DNA of 64,000 bases from Haemophilus haemolyticus_L (lineage in GTDB: Bacteria > Pseudomonadota > Gammaproteobacteria > Enterobacterales > Pasteurellaceae). The stretch covers positions 62,001 to 126,000 of the forward strand of contig NZ_QQGY01000006.1 in assembly GCF_003490595.1 (NCBI RefSeq). Direction: 5' to 3'. The translations under genes were made by a program, and so were the position numbers. This document shows, piece after piece, positions 34,566-42,275 of the stretch (position 1 is the stretch's first letter; each line of letters begins with the position of its first letter). The notes beneath the pieces were generated by a model. That model did not search any database. It was not told the origin of the DNA and saw only the letters and a list, made by a program, of their open reading frames with translations.

Positions 34566-35981
34566 ATGACTTATTTTTTCATTTTTGTTTTGCAATCTCT
34601 TTTGCCAATTTCGCTTTTACTCGGTGCATCTTGGGCAATCAAAAAAGGCAACATTTCGCCTAAAACGCTTATTTGGCTAAGCCTTATTGGCTTGGCTTTG
34701 GGTGTCATCCTACGACTAAACATTCCTAATGGACAAACCAGCAATCTTATTCTAACCATCGGCTTTTTAATTATCTTCTTACTTTTTGCAATCAGCCAAT
34801 GGAGTAAATCATCAACCCTTGCCGCATTCTGGCAATTTGCATTAATGCTTATCGCAGGGGCAACTTGGGCAAAAGATCCAAACATCACCGCACTCACCAA
34901 CACAGATGTTATTAACACTGACTTTATTTTAAATATAAGTGCGGTCATTTTTGGCGTAATCTTTAGTTTAGCCTCAAGTGCATGGCTCTATTTCTTACTT
35001 AAACAGCAACAAAAAACACAAGGAAAATCTACCGCACTTTTTGCACTCAGTTTTTTACTTTTTATCGCTTTAATTCTTCCGCTTGTAGCAGAACTATTGC
35101 TTACCTTGATGAAATTACAACTCATTGAACTCACTAAAGTGCGGTTAAGTTTTGTTGCAAAATCAGGGGAAATCACCGCTTGGCTCAATATCATTTGTGT
35201 TGTGTTAATGCTCGTTGTTTTGTGTATTTTTACCATTCAAACACATTCAAAACGTTTAAGAGAAGCAAAAGCCGAAAAGGATCTTATTGAAAAACGAAAA
35301 AAATTAGCCTTCGTACAAACGTCAAAACGCACAATTTTCTGGGGCATATTGGGTATTTTTTTTGTAGCTGCAAGCCAACTTTATTGGGAAAAAATTGCTT
35401 CTCAACCACCACAACTTTCTGAAGCGGTTCCTGTACAACTTAATGACAAAAATGAAGTGCATTTAGCACTAGAGCCACTTAAGGACGGTAAACTTCACCG
35501 TTTTGTTTGGATTGCTGATGATGGCAAAGCCGTACGCTTTTTCATTATCAATCGCCAACCGAATAAAATCAGTATGTCGGCAGTATTCGATGCTTGCCTA
35601 CTCTGCGGCGATCAAGGTTATGTCATGCAAGGCAATCAAGTAGTCTGTGTTGGTTGTGGCGTGCATCTCTTTATTCCATCTATCGGTAAACCAGGCGGTT
35701 GTAACCCTGTACCTATTGAAAATTGGCAACAAACTGAAAATGAAATCGTGATTTCTCGTAAAAGCCTTGAAGATGGCTTAAATCTATTCAGTACGATTAT
35801 GGAAATTGAAGTACAAGATCCGATTAGTGGCGCCAAACTCAAAAACACTAAAACTGAATATAAATATAGCCACGAAGGGCATACTTATTTCTTTGAGAAC
35901 GAAAAAAATCTCGATTTATTCCGCGATAATCCCGATAACTATCTCGGCATTAACAAAAACGAAAATCCAAAAGGGGAATAA
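34566..35981 (+). CDS. Membrane protein with DUF2318 predicted Fe-S domain
   Basis: A 471-residue protein with about eight to nine hydrophobic helices (residues 1-235 and one near 258-275), then a soluble DUF2318 domain (about 285-410). The domain has paired cysteines DACLLCGDQGY and CVGCGVHLFIP, and a further Cys in GKPGGCNPVPI, as in predicted iron-sulfur or metal sites. The last 50 residues include a TRASH/YHS-like segment, YKYSHEGHTYFFENEKNLDLF followed by RDNPDNYL, a fold that binds metals. Equivalent genes sit next to FTR1/P19 in Campylobacter (Cj1660) and UPEC (fetA). It probably passes electrons or senses metal, but the role is unproven. Confidence 0.85.
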   Translation: MTYFFIFVLQSLLPISLLLGASWAIKKGNISPKTLIWLSLIGLALGVILRLNIPNGQTSNLILTIGFLIIFLLFAISQWSKSSTLAAFWQFALMLIAGATWAKDPNITALTNTDVINTDFILNISAVIFGVIFSLASSAWLYFLLKQQQKTQGKSTALFALSFLLFIALILPLVAELLLTLMKLQLIELTKVRLSFVAKSGEITAWLNIICVVLMLVVLCIFTIQTHSKRLREAKAEKDLIEKRKKLAFVQTSKRTIFWGILGIFFVAASQLYWEKIASQPPQLSEAVPVQLNDKNEVHLALEPLKDGKLHRFVWIADDGKAVRFFIINRQPNKISMSAVFDACLLCGDQGYVMQGNQVVCVGCGVHLFIPSIGKPGGCNPVPIENWQQTENEIVISRKSLEDGLNLFSTIMEIEVQDPISGAKLKNTKTEYKYSHEGHTYFFENEKNLDLFRDNPDNYLGINKNENPKGE

Positions 35982-35983
35982 CA

Positions 35984-37324
35984 ATGCTTGCTAGAATGTT
36001 ATTTCAATCTTGGCGATTTGGTATCAAACGTAAATTACTCGCCATTATCACTATTTTCTTAGCAGCAGGCTTAGTCTCTGCGCTGCTTGCAGTTTCCATT
36101 GATATTGGTGACAAAATGGCGAAAGAGCTGAAATCTTACGGTGCCAATATTTTGGTGGAGCCAGCCAGCAATGCGGCATTGCCTGATGAACTTAGTCATA
36201 GTGCTTCATTATCTAGCCAAGATTTTTTAGATGAAAAAGAACTTCCCAACATCAAAGATATTTTCTGGCGAAATAATATCGTGGGTTTTGCCCCGTTGCT
36301 TTCAGCAAATGTGCAAGTGACAAAATCTTCACAAAATTCCACCGCACTTTTATCACCTAAAACGATTAATGTGCTTGGTACCTTCTTTGATCATAATATC
36401 GCCGTACCTGATGAAGAGGATTACCACACAGGGCAACGAATCATTAGTCCTTATTGGAAAGTAGAAGGTGAATGGGTTGATGATTTAAACAATGACTTTG
36501 GCGAAATAGTTCCTGCACTTGCTGGCGAACAACTTGCCAAAAGTAATGGTTGGAAAATTGGCGATAAACTTAGCTTAAGCTACACAAACGATAACGGCGA
36601 AAACCAACAAAGTGCGGTAGAAATTAAAGGCATTTTAAGCACCGGTGGAACAGAAGATAATCAGCTTGTGATGCCCCTAAGTGCAGTACAAAATTTGCTG
36701 GGTTTAGAAGGCAAAGTACAATCCGTTCGTGTATCTGCCCTCACCGTGCCAGAAAACGATCTTTCCCGTAAAGCGCGCGCCAATACTGATGCCCTAGATG
36801 CGGAAGCCTACGACCGTTGGTATTGCACTGCTTATGTTTCATCAATTTCCCATCAATTAGAAGAAGCGATTTCTGGCGCAATGGTTCGCCCAATTTGGCA
36901 AGTTGCCGCTTCTGAAGGTGTAGTCATTGGCAAAATCCAACTCTTACTGGCGGTGGTTACCTTCGCCGCATTAATCGCTGCAGCAATGGGTATCGCTTCC
37001 TTAATGAGCGCAGGCATTATCGAACGATCAAAAGAAATAGGCTTAATGAAAGCCCTGGGCGCTTATCAATGGCAAATTACCTTACTGTTCTACTGCGAAG
37101 CAGTGCTAAGTGCATTAGCAGGCGGAATATTTGGCTGTTTAGCCGGATGGGGATTAGCCAAATTTATCGGTGCCACATTATTCGGTGCACCTCTTGATTT
37201 CGCTTGGATCGTCGTGCCTTGTGTTCTCGTGCTCTCCATTCTTATTGCTATGATTGGCACTTGGTTCCCAGCACATAAAATCGCTAAACTTTATCCTGTC
37301 GAGGTGCTTTATGGCAGAGCATAA
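35984..37324 (+). CDS. FtsX/MacB-type ABC permease 1 of the iron operon
   Basis: A 446-residue permease with the MacB/LolC layout: helix 1 at about 17-38, a periplasmic domain (about 40-320) and three C-terminal helices in the FtsX domain (about 325-440; MGIASLMSAGIIERSKEIGL, MKALGAYQWQITLLFYCEA). This class transmits ATP-driven movement to periplasmic partners more often than it forms a substrate channel. It starts two bases after the DUF2318 stop and overlaps the next permease by 14 bp. It corresponds to Campylobacter Cj1661 and UPEC fetB by position and type. Confidence 0.88.
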   Translation: MLARMLFQSWRFGIKRKLLAIITIFLAAGLVSALLAVSIDIGDKMAKELKSYGANILVEPASNAALPDELSHSASLSSQDFLDEKELPNIKDIFWRNNIVGFAPLLSANVQVTKSSQNSTALLSPKTINVLGTFFDHNIAVPDEEDYHTGQRIISPYWKVEGEWVDDLNNDFGEIVPALAGEQLAKSNGWKIGDKLSLSYTNDNGENQQSAVEIKGILSTGGTEDNQLVMPLSAVQNLLGLEGKVQSVRVSALTVPENDLSRKARANTDALDAEAYDRWYCTAYVSSISHQLEEAISGAMVRPIWQVAASEGVVIGKIQLLLAVVTFAALIAAAMGIASLMSAGIIERSKEIGLMKALGAYQWQITLLFYCEAVLSALAGGIFGCLAGWGLAKFIGATLFGAPLDFAWIVVPCVLVLSILIAMIGTWFPAHKIAKLYPVEVLYGRA

Positions 37325-38465
37325 AAGCGCAAACACTCAAAGCATGTTCTGGCGATTAATTTTCCGCGCATTGCGATTACGCCTCCAACGAGTGTTCATT
37401 ATTTTCACCGCACTTACAGTGGGAGCAAGTATCGTCACTGCAATGGCAGCGGTTTACTTCGACATCAATACCAAAATGAGCCAAGAACTGCGTACTTTCG
37501 GCGCAAATTTCTACATTGGTGCAGCTGATGGCGGAATGATGAATCAAGCCGAATTGGATGAAATTTTGCAAAAAGCACCGGATGGTTTTATCACCGCAGC
37601 CAGCCCTTACCTTTATGGCGTTGCACGCAGTGATTTAGAAAAAATTGTTCTGATGGGCGTAAATTTTGATGCTATGCGAATCCTCGCCCCTTACTGGCAA
37701 ATTACGGGATCAGCAATCAACGTAAACTTTGACGATCGCAATGCGATGATCGGGAAAACCCTCGCTGAACGATTACATGTGAAAGTGGGAGACAGCCTAC
37801 AACTGTCTAAAAATGCCGTAGAAAAACACAGTTTCAACATTAAAGGAATTGTAGAAGCTGGTGATGCGACTGATAATATGCTCATTGTAAATGTTGAATT
37901 TGCACAAAATTGGTTGGATAAAGAAGGTGTAGCAAACAATGCATTACTCAATGTGCAAAATGAGCAAGGTACCAATACAGTGGATCAATTTGCCGAAAAA
38001 ATCATGCAACAATATCCTGATTTAACCGCTCGCCCGATCCGTAAAGTTTCCGCCTCAGAAGGTCAAATTTTAGAAAAAATTAAAGGCTTAATGGGCTTAA
38101 TTTCCCTTGTAATTTTGGTGCTTGCAACCTTATGTGTGAATACTACCTTAATTGCCATTGTCGGCGAACGATCCAAAGAATTTGCCTTACAGAAAGCACT
38201 AGGCGCAAGAAAATTAGACATCATTAGCCAAATCAGCACTGAAATTTTAATTATCGCGTTTTGTGCGATTATTATCGGGCTTGGATTGGGTTATTTATTA
38301 GCTCAAGTATTGGGAATAACTGTATTCAAATCTTATATTGATATGCGACTCCCTGTATTGCCAATTACGATTGTACTTTCGTTATTAGTGGCATTTGTAG
38401 CTGTTATTATTCCAACACGTCGAGCATTGAGTATTAATGTGGCGAATGTGTTGAAGGGTGAGTAA
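37311..38465 (+). CDS. FtsX/MacB-type ABC permease 2 of the iron operon
   Basis: A 384-residue paralogue of the preceding permease: helix 1 at about 27-49, a periplasmic domain to about 250, and an FtsX C-terminal domain with three helices (TLIAIVGERSKEFALQKALG, ARKLDIISQISTEI, LLVAFVAVIIPTRRALSI). The start MAEHKSANTQSMFW at 37311 overlaps the upstream stop; a frame starting 57 bp earlier would extend into the first permease and was not used. Together they form a heterodimer like LolC/LolE. A 291-bp MITE-like element separates it from the ATPase gene. Confidence 0.87.
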   Translation: MAEHKSANTQSMFWRLIFRALRLRLQRVFIIFTALTVGASIVTAMAAVYFDINTKMSQELRTFGANFYIGAADGGMMNQAELDEILQKAPDGFITAASPYLYGVARSDLEKIVLMGVNFDAMRILAPYWQITGSAINVNFDDRNAMIGKTLAERLHVKVGDSLQLSKNAVEKHSFNIKGIVEAGDATDNMLIVNVEFAQNWLDKEGVANNALLNVQNEQGTNTVDQFAEKIMQQYPDLTARPIRKVSASEGQILEKIKGLMGLISLVILVLATLCVNTTLIAIVGERSKEFALQKALGARKLDIISQISTEILIIAFCAIIIGLGLGYLLAQVLGITVFKSYIDMRLPVLPITIVLSLLVAFVAVIIPTRRALSINVANVLKGE

Positions 38466-38504
38466 AACTGAAACGCTTATAAATTATGTTCTTCGTTTTT
38501 ACTT

Positions 38505-38795
38505 CTGCCAAATCTCCCCTACCCCTCTTTGCTAAAGAGGGGAGGATTGAGGAAATTTTGAGTTCTGAGATTTAACTTCGCTATTTGAGAATAATAAAAG
38601 TAAATGAGCCTATTGCAATTTATTTAAATCACAAAACCAATCCATCTTTAGCAAAGAGAGAGATTGAGAAAATTTAAGTTCTGAGCCTTAACTTTGCTAG
38701 TTGAGAATAATAAAAGTAAATGAGCCTGTTGCAATTTATTTAAACCACAAAACCAATCCCCTCTTTAGCAAAGAGGGGTAGGGGAGATTTGGCAG
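38505..38795. mobile_element. MITE-like element A with perfect 38-bp terminal inverted repeats
   Basis: Both ends read inward as CTGCCAAATCTCCCCT followed by ACCCCTCTTTGCTAAAGAGG and further bases, 38 bp without a mismatch. Each terminal repeat ends in a palindrome around CTCTTTGCTAAAGAG. The interior is two tandem copies of a unit of about 116 bp (each with GAGAATAATAAAAGTAAATG), separated by a degenerate copy of the same palindrome near 38648. There is no coding capacity. It interrupts the iron operon between the second permease and the ATPase. Its ends match element B at 53284-53561 but the interior does not. Confidence 0.85.
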
Positions 38796-38836
38796 TCTTA
38801 ATTCACGAAGAAATTAGATAATAAAAGAGAAAAACC

Positions 38837-39511
38837 ATGACCAACTTTGTAATAGAAACCCAACATTTATATAAACGCTTCGGGCAAGTGACCGCGCTGG
38901 AAGACATTAATATTCAAATCAAACAAGGGGAATTTGTTGCCATTATGGGGGCATCAGGCTCTGGTAAAACCACGCTGATGAATATTTTAACGGGCTTAGA
39001 TACCGCTAGCGAAGGTAAAGTCATTTTAGATGGCGTTGATGCTGCCCAATTAGATGAAGTCGGTCGCCAACGTTTCCGCGCTGAAAAAATCGGCTTAGTG
39101 TTTCAACAATTCCATTTAATCCCTTATTTGACCGCACTTGAAAACGTGATGCTGGCACAACATTATCACAGTGTGATTGATGAAGCATCCGCCAAAGCGG
39201 TATTGGAACAAGTAGGCTTAGGTCATCGCATTGATCACCGCCCAAGCCAACTTTCAGGCGGTGAGCAACAGCGTGTTTGCATTGCACGTGCGTTAGTGAA
39301 TCAACCGCCCGTTATCTTTGCCGATGAACCAACGGGAAATTTAGATGAGCAAAACGAATCGTTGGTTTTAGATTTGCTCACAAAACTTAATCAACAAGGG
39401 CGCACCATTGTAATGGTGACGCATAATCCAGAATTAGGTGAACTCACCGATCGTGTTATTTATTTACATCACGGAAAATTTGTAAAGGAAGAAAATCATG
39501 CGAACAAATAA
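38837..39511 (+). CDS. ABC transporter ATPase of the iron operon (LolD/MacB type)
   Basis: A 224-residue ATPase: Walker A GASGSGKTT (about residues 39-47), Q-loop VFQQFHLIPYLTALENV, signature LSGGEQQRVCIARAL, Walker B VIFADEPTGNLDEQN and H-loop VTHNPE. It belongs to the LolD/MacB/FtsE branch and pairs with the two FtsX-type permeases upstream. It corresponds to Cj1663 and UPEC fetD. The stop overlaps the next start by 14 bp. Confidence 0.93.
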   Translation: MTNFVIETQHLYKRFGQVTALEDINIQIKQGEFVAIMGASGSGKTTLMNILTGLDTASEGKVILDGVDAAQLDEVGRQRFRAEKIGLVFQQFHLIPYLTALENVMLAQHYHSVIDEASAKAVLEQVGLGHRIDHRPSQLSGGEQQRVCIARALVNQPPVIFADEPTGNLDEQNESLVLDLLTKLNQQGRTIVMVTHNPELGELTDRVIYLHHGKFVKEENHANK

Positions 39512-39980
39512 ACTATTGAAATTATTTGCCATAAGTGCGGTTATTTTTGGCGCGGTTTCTTGTAAAGATGAAGTTGCCTCAGTGGGGCAAAAAGCTCCTG
39601 ATATTGCTGCCTATGATCTTCAAGGCAATCCTGCAAACCTTGAGAATTGGAAAGGCACACGCTTACTTATTTTTTGGTCAGAAACTTGCGGACGTTGCAT
39701 CGCAGAGTTAAAAGAATTTGAAAAACTCGCAGAAGAGAATCCTGGAAAAGTTTCACTTATTGCGATTAATGTGGATAGCGATAAAATGGACACCAAAGCC
39801 GTAGTGGCTAAACGTGAACTTCATTTGCCTGTAATTAAAGATCAAATGAAAATTACCGCTGAACGTTATCAACTTATTGGCACGCCAACTTCATTTGTCA
39901 TTAGCCCTGAAGGAAACATTCAAGCTAAATATGAAGGCAAAATTCCCGAAGACGATTTAACTAAATTATTTAAAGGATAA
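39498..39980 (+). CDS. TlpA-like thioredoxin-fold lipoprotein
   Basis: A 160-residue predicted lipoprotein. The leader MRTNKLLKLFAISAVIFGAV ends at Cys22 (AVSC-KDE); Lys at +2 and Asp at +3 do not give a clear sorting signal. The thioredoxin fold has the redox motif SETCGRCIAELKEFEKL (CGRC) and the cis-Pro segment IGTPTSFVI. CGRC in place of CPHC or CGPC suggests a reductase for a dedicated partner, plausibly the haem site of the cytochrome c encoded next or the cysteines of the DUF2318 protein. The Campylobacter operon has two thioredoxin-like genes here (Cj1664, Cj1665). Confidence 0.9.
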   Translation: MRTNKLLKLFAISAVIFGAVSCKDEVASVGQKAPDIAAYDLQGNPANLENWKGTRLLIFWSETCGRCIAELKEFEKLAEENPGKVSLIAINVDSDKMDTKAVVAKRELHLPVIKDQMKITAERYQLIGTPTSFVISPEGNIQAKYEGKIPEDDLTKLFKG

Positions 39981-39983
39981 TCC

Positions 39984-40301
39984 ATGAAACGAATTTACAA
40001 AGCTACTCTACTCTCTTTAAGTTTACTCACCGCCAGCCAATTTGTATTGGCTGATGTGAATATGGAACAAGCTGAAAATTTTTATAAACGAACCTGTGCC
40101 ACTTGCCACGGGAAATCCGCTGACAAGTCAGCATTGGGGCAATCCAGAATTATCAATACGCTAAATTCAGAGGAAATTTACACCGCACTTTCCGATCGTA
40201 AAAGTGGAAAAATACAAGGTGCAGGCAACATGATAAAAAGCAGATTGAGTGAAGAAGAGATAAAAATGCTGTCTGAGTTTGTGCCGACATTGAAAAAATA
40301 A
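39984..40301 (+). CDS. Small periplasmic cytochrome c
   Basis: A 105-residue protein with signal peptide MKRIYKATLLSLSLLTASQF followed by VLA, and one haem c motif CATCH (Cys38, Cys41, His42). The class I cytochrome c fold is short: YKRTCATCHGKSADKSALGQ at the haem, a candidate distal Met in GAGNMIKSRLSEEEIKML and a C-terminal helix. It lies 3 bp after the TlpA-like gene and is the last gene of the iron operon. It probably accepts or gives electrons in iron redox cycling during uptake. The second thioredoxin gene of the Campylobacter operon is missing, and this cytochrome takes its place. Confidence 0.92.
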   Translation: MKRIYKATLLSLSLLTASQFVLADVNMEQAENFYKRTCATCHGKSADKSALGQSRIINTLNSEEIYTALSDRKSGKIQGAGNMIKSRLSEEEIKMLSEFVPTLKK

Positions 40302-40328
40302 GTAAACAAAATGCGGTCAATTTTGATC

Positions 40329-40983
40329 TGCACCCCAAAAGTTGAACTCAACAATCAACTGATCAAGGTGCAGATTTTTTATGACTAAATACCCTCTTAA
40401 AACAACAGGTGATCAATTTTTATCTTCAACACAGTAAAAACCATTTTCTCATCCGAGTGCATTTTAATCATAGTAGAATCACGGGTTATCAATACTAGGC
40501 AAGAAACAAACGTATTATCCCGAATTTAAATGTGAGAAAGATAAGCTGTATTTATCGCAAATTAAAAACTTGTTTAATATACCTATGATTGATCAAGAAG
40601 ACCGAGTTTTGAGCAAATTACCCAAATGATGGCATAAGTGATAACAAGGTTTAATGGGGCAACGCCTATTTTACATACTGACCAAGAGTGGCAATATTAA
40701 ATGGTAGGATATCAAGAAATCCTGTTGAAATACTGCATTCGGCAAGGCATATCAAGAAAGGGACATTGTTTAGATGTGAGACGATGGAAAGTTTCTTTAG
40801 GCGGTGAAAAACGAAGTGCTACGAGGAAAAACAGCTTGATACTTTTGAGAAACTCGAAAAATAATTCATGGGTACATTCATTATTACAATCATGAACATA
40901 CTAAGTATAAACTATAAGAACCAAGCAGCCCTGTGGATTATAGGGTTCGCTCCTTGATTTAGATCTCTAACTTTTTGGAGTCA
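40329..40983 (+). pseudogene. Degenerate IS3-family (IS150-type) insertion sequence
   Basis: From 40662 the plus frame reads TPILHTDQEWQY, a stop, then MVGYQEILLKYCIRQGISRK and GHCLDVRRW. This matches the end of the IS150-group transposase catalytic core (HSDQGWQYQ...Y...L...G...SMSRKGNCLDN), with frameshifts before the expected YNHERI end. Upstream parts of the gene are unrecognisable fragments. Candidate ends TGCACCCCAAAAGTT (left) and, inverted, TGACTCCAAAAAGTT (right) agree at 11 of 15 positions. The element is long dead. This stretch holds no other gene; an open frame of 64 codons at 40701 is part of it. Confidence 0.75.
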
Positions 40984-41023
40984 GAGCAATTTAGTTATCC
41001 CTTTCTGTCACAATTTCTATATA

Positions 41024-42229
41024 TCAATTTACTAAACTTAATTGATTTATTTTTTCTTTTGCAAAATCAAAATTCTTCTTAATACGTTTTTTAGTTTCAA
41101 TATCTGTAATTGATGAGTTAGTTAACAACTCTAAACAAAGATCATAAGAAAGTTGATAATTTTCAACCCAGTAAGCAGCCACAGCCAATTCATCTTTTGC
41201 TTTCCAAACATAAATATCATAATTAATAAAAAGTCGATCATCACTTTGAGGTATACTTGCTGCTACCGATGCATAAATATAAGCTAACTTAATTTTATCC
41301 TTAAATCTCAAATGTCGAGCTAAAAAATATAAACTTTCTGCACGTTTAGGTCTATATTCATAGGCACTTAAGAAAGCTTGTGTTACCTCTTCTAAGGAGT
41401 ACTCTAATTTAATTTTTAGTAAAGCAATTTGCAACAAAGAATAATAAACCTCCTCTTCCCATCCACCAAGTTTTACTCGTTCTTCATAAGTTTCTAATGC
41501 TTTCTCATATTCGTCTAAATCTCGCCAGCTTTGTGCCAAATAAAAAGTACATCGTTGAATTAAGTGATTTTTTCTTTTCAATACTCCTTCTTCAATCAGT
41601 TGTTGCTTATTCATATCTAAAGAATTGTCAATACTATTTAGACGATTTATCTCATCAGTTAAAAGCTTTATATCTCGTGTAAATTTATCACTTTTGGAAC
41701 CACCATCTGTATAATCAAAAAATTCAATACCGGTTAAGGATACGGGGGTATTAAATCCATCAATTGAATCACAATATTCATGTGTAGCTCCAAAATAACG
41801 GAATCGGTCATTACCTTTCAATCGAGCATTTATTAATCGAATATTTTGATACCTTAACGTATTATTTTTTTGAATCACCAAATAAGAAGAGTCACCACTT
41901 AATTTATCTTTCCAATTAGAATCAATAACCTCTAGAACCATATCTGCATCACATAATAAAACGTAGTCCGCCTTATTCTCAGCCAACTCTAGTGCCTCTG
42001 TTCGATTATGTGAAAAATTTACCCAAGGGCGCTCGATTAATTCTCCTGGAACATTATGTTTCATCATAAAATTCTTGATAATCATTTGTGTATTATCTGT
42101 AGATCCTGTATCCACTATCACCCAATAATCAATCTGATTAACTAATGAGTTCAAACAACGTTCAATAATTGCAGACTCATTTTTTACTATCATATTTAAA
42201 CAAATTGTTTTTTTATTTGATTTCAACAT
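41024..42229 (-). CDS. Family 2 glycosyltransferase with TPR-like C-terminus
   Basis: A 401-residue cytoplasmic glycosyltransferase. The GT-A domain (about 8-240) has CLNMIVKNESAIIERCL, VDTGSTDNTQMI, the sugar-nucleotide motif DYVLLCDADMVLEV (DxD) and RYFGATHEYCDS. The C-terminal part (about 240-395) is a run of helices with TPR-like spacing (FYLAQSWRDLDEYEKALETY, and SLYFLARHLRFKDKIKLAYI). Related TPR-fused GT2 enzymes modify peptides, proteins or LPS; the acceptor here is unknown. It is AT-rich, lies beside an IS remnant and forms the outer end of the lsg region, so it may be a lipooligosaccharide transferase gained by transfer. Confidence 0.85.
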   Translation of the reverse strand: MLKSNKKTICLNMIVKNESAIIERCLNSLVNQIDYWVIVDTGSTDNTQMIIKNFMMKHNVPGELIERPWVNFSHNRTEALELAENKADYVLLCDADMVLEVIDSNWKDKLSGDSSYLVIQKNNTLRYQNIRLINARLKGNDRFRYFGATHEYCDSIDGFNTPVSLTGIEFFDYTDGGSKSDKFTRDIKLLTDEINRLNSIDNSLDMNKQQLIEEGVLKRKNHLIQRCTFYLAQSWRDLDEYEKALETYEERVKLGGWEEEVYYSLLQIALLKIKLEYSLEEVTQAFLSAYEYRPKRAESLYFLARHLRFKDKIKLAYIYASVAASIPQSDDRLFINYDIYVWKAKDELAVAAYWVENYQLSYDLCLELLTNSSITDIETKKRIKKNFDFAKEKINQLSLVN

Positions 42230-42275
42230 ACTTACCTATATTCCCTTTCATAAAATATATGAAATTAAAAGCTAA

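Noticed and set aside
38505..38795. Palindrome-spacer-palindrome structure as a CRISPR array
   Set aside because: Spacers of about 110 bp are duplicates of each other and the ends are terminal inverted repeats; no cas genes are present.
40701..40895. 64-codon open frame as an independent small protein
   Set aside because: Its sequence continues, across one stop codon, an IS150-type transposase motif, so it is part of the dead IS element.
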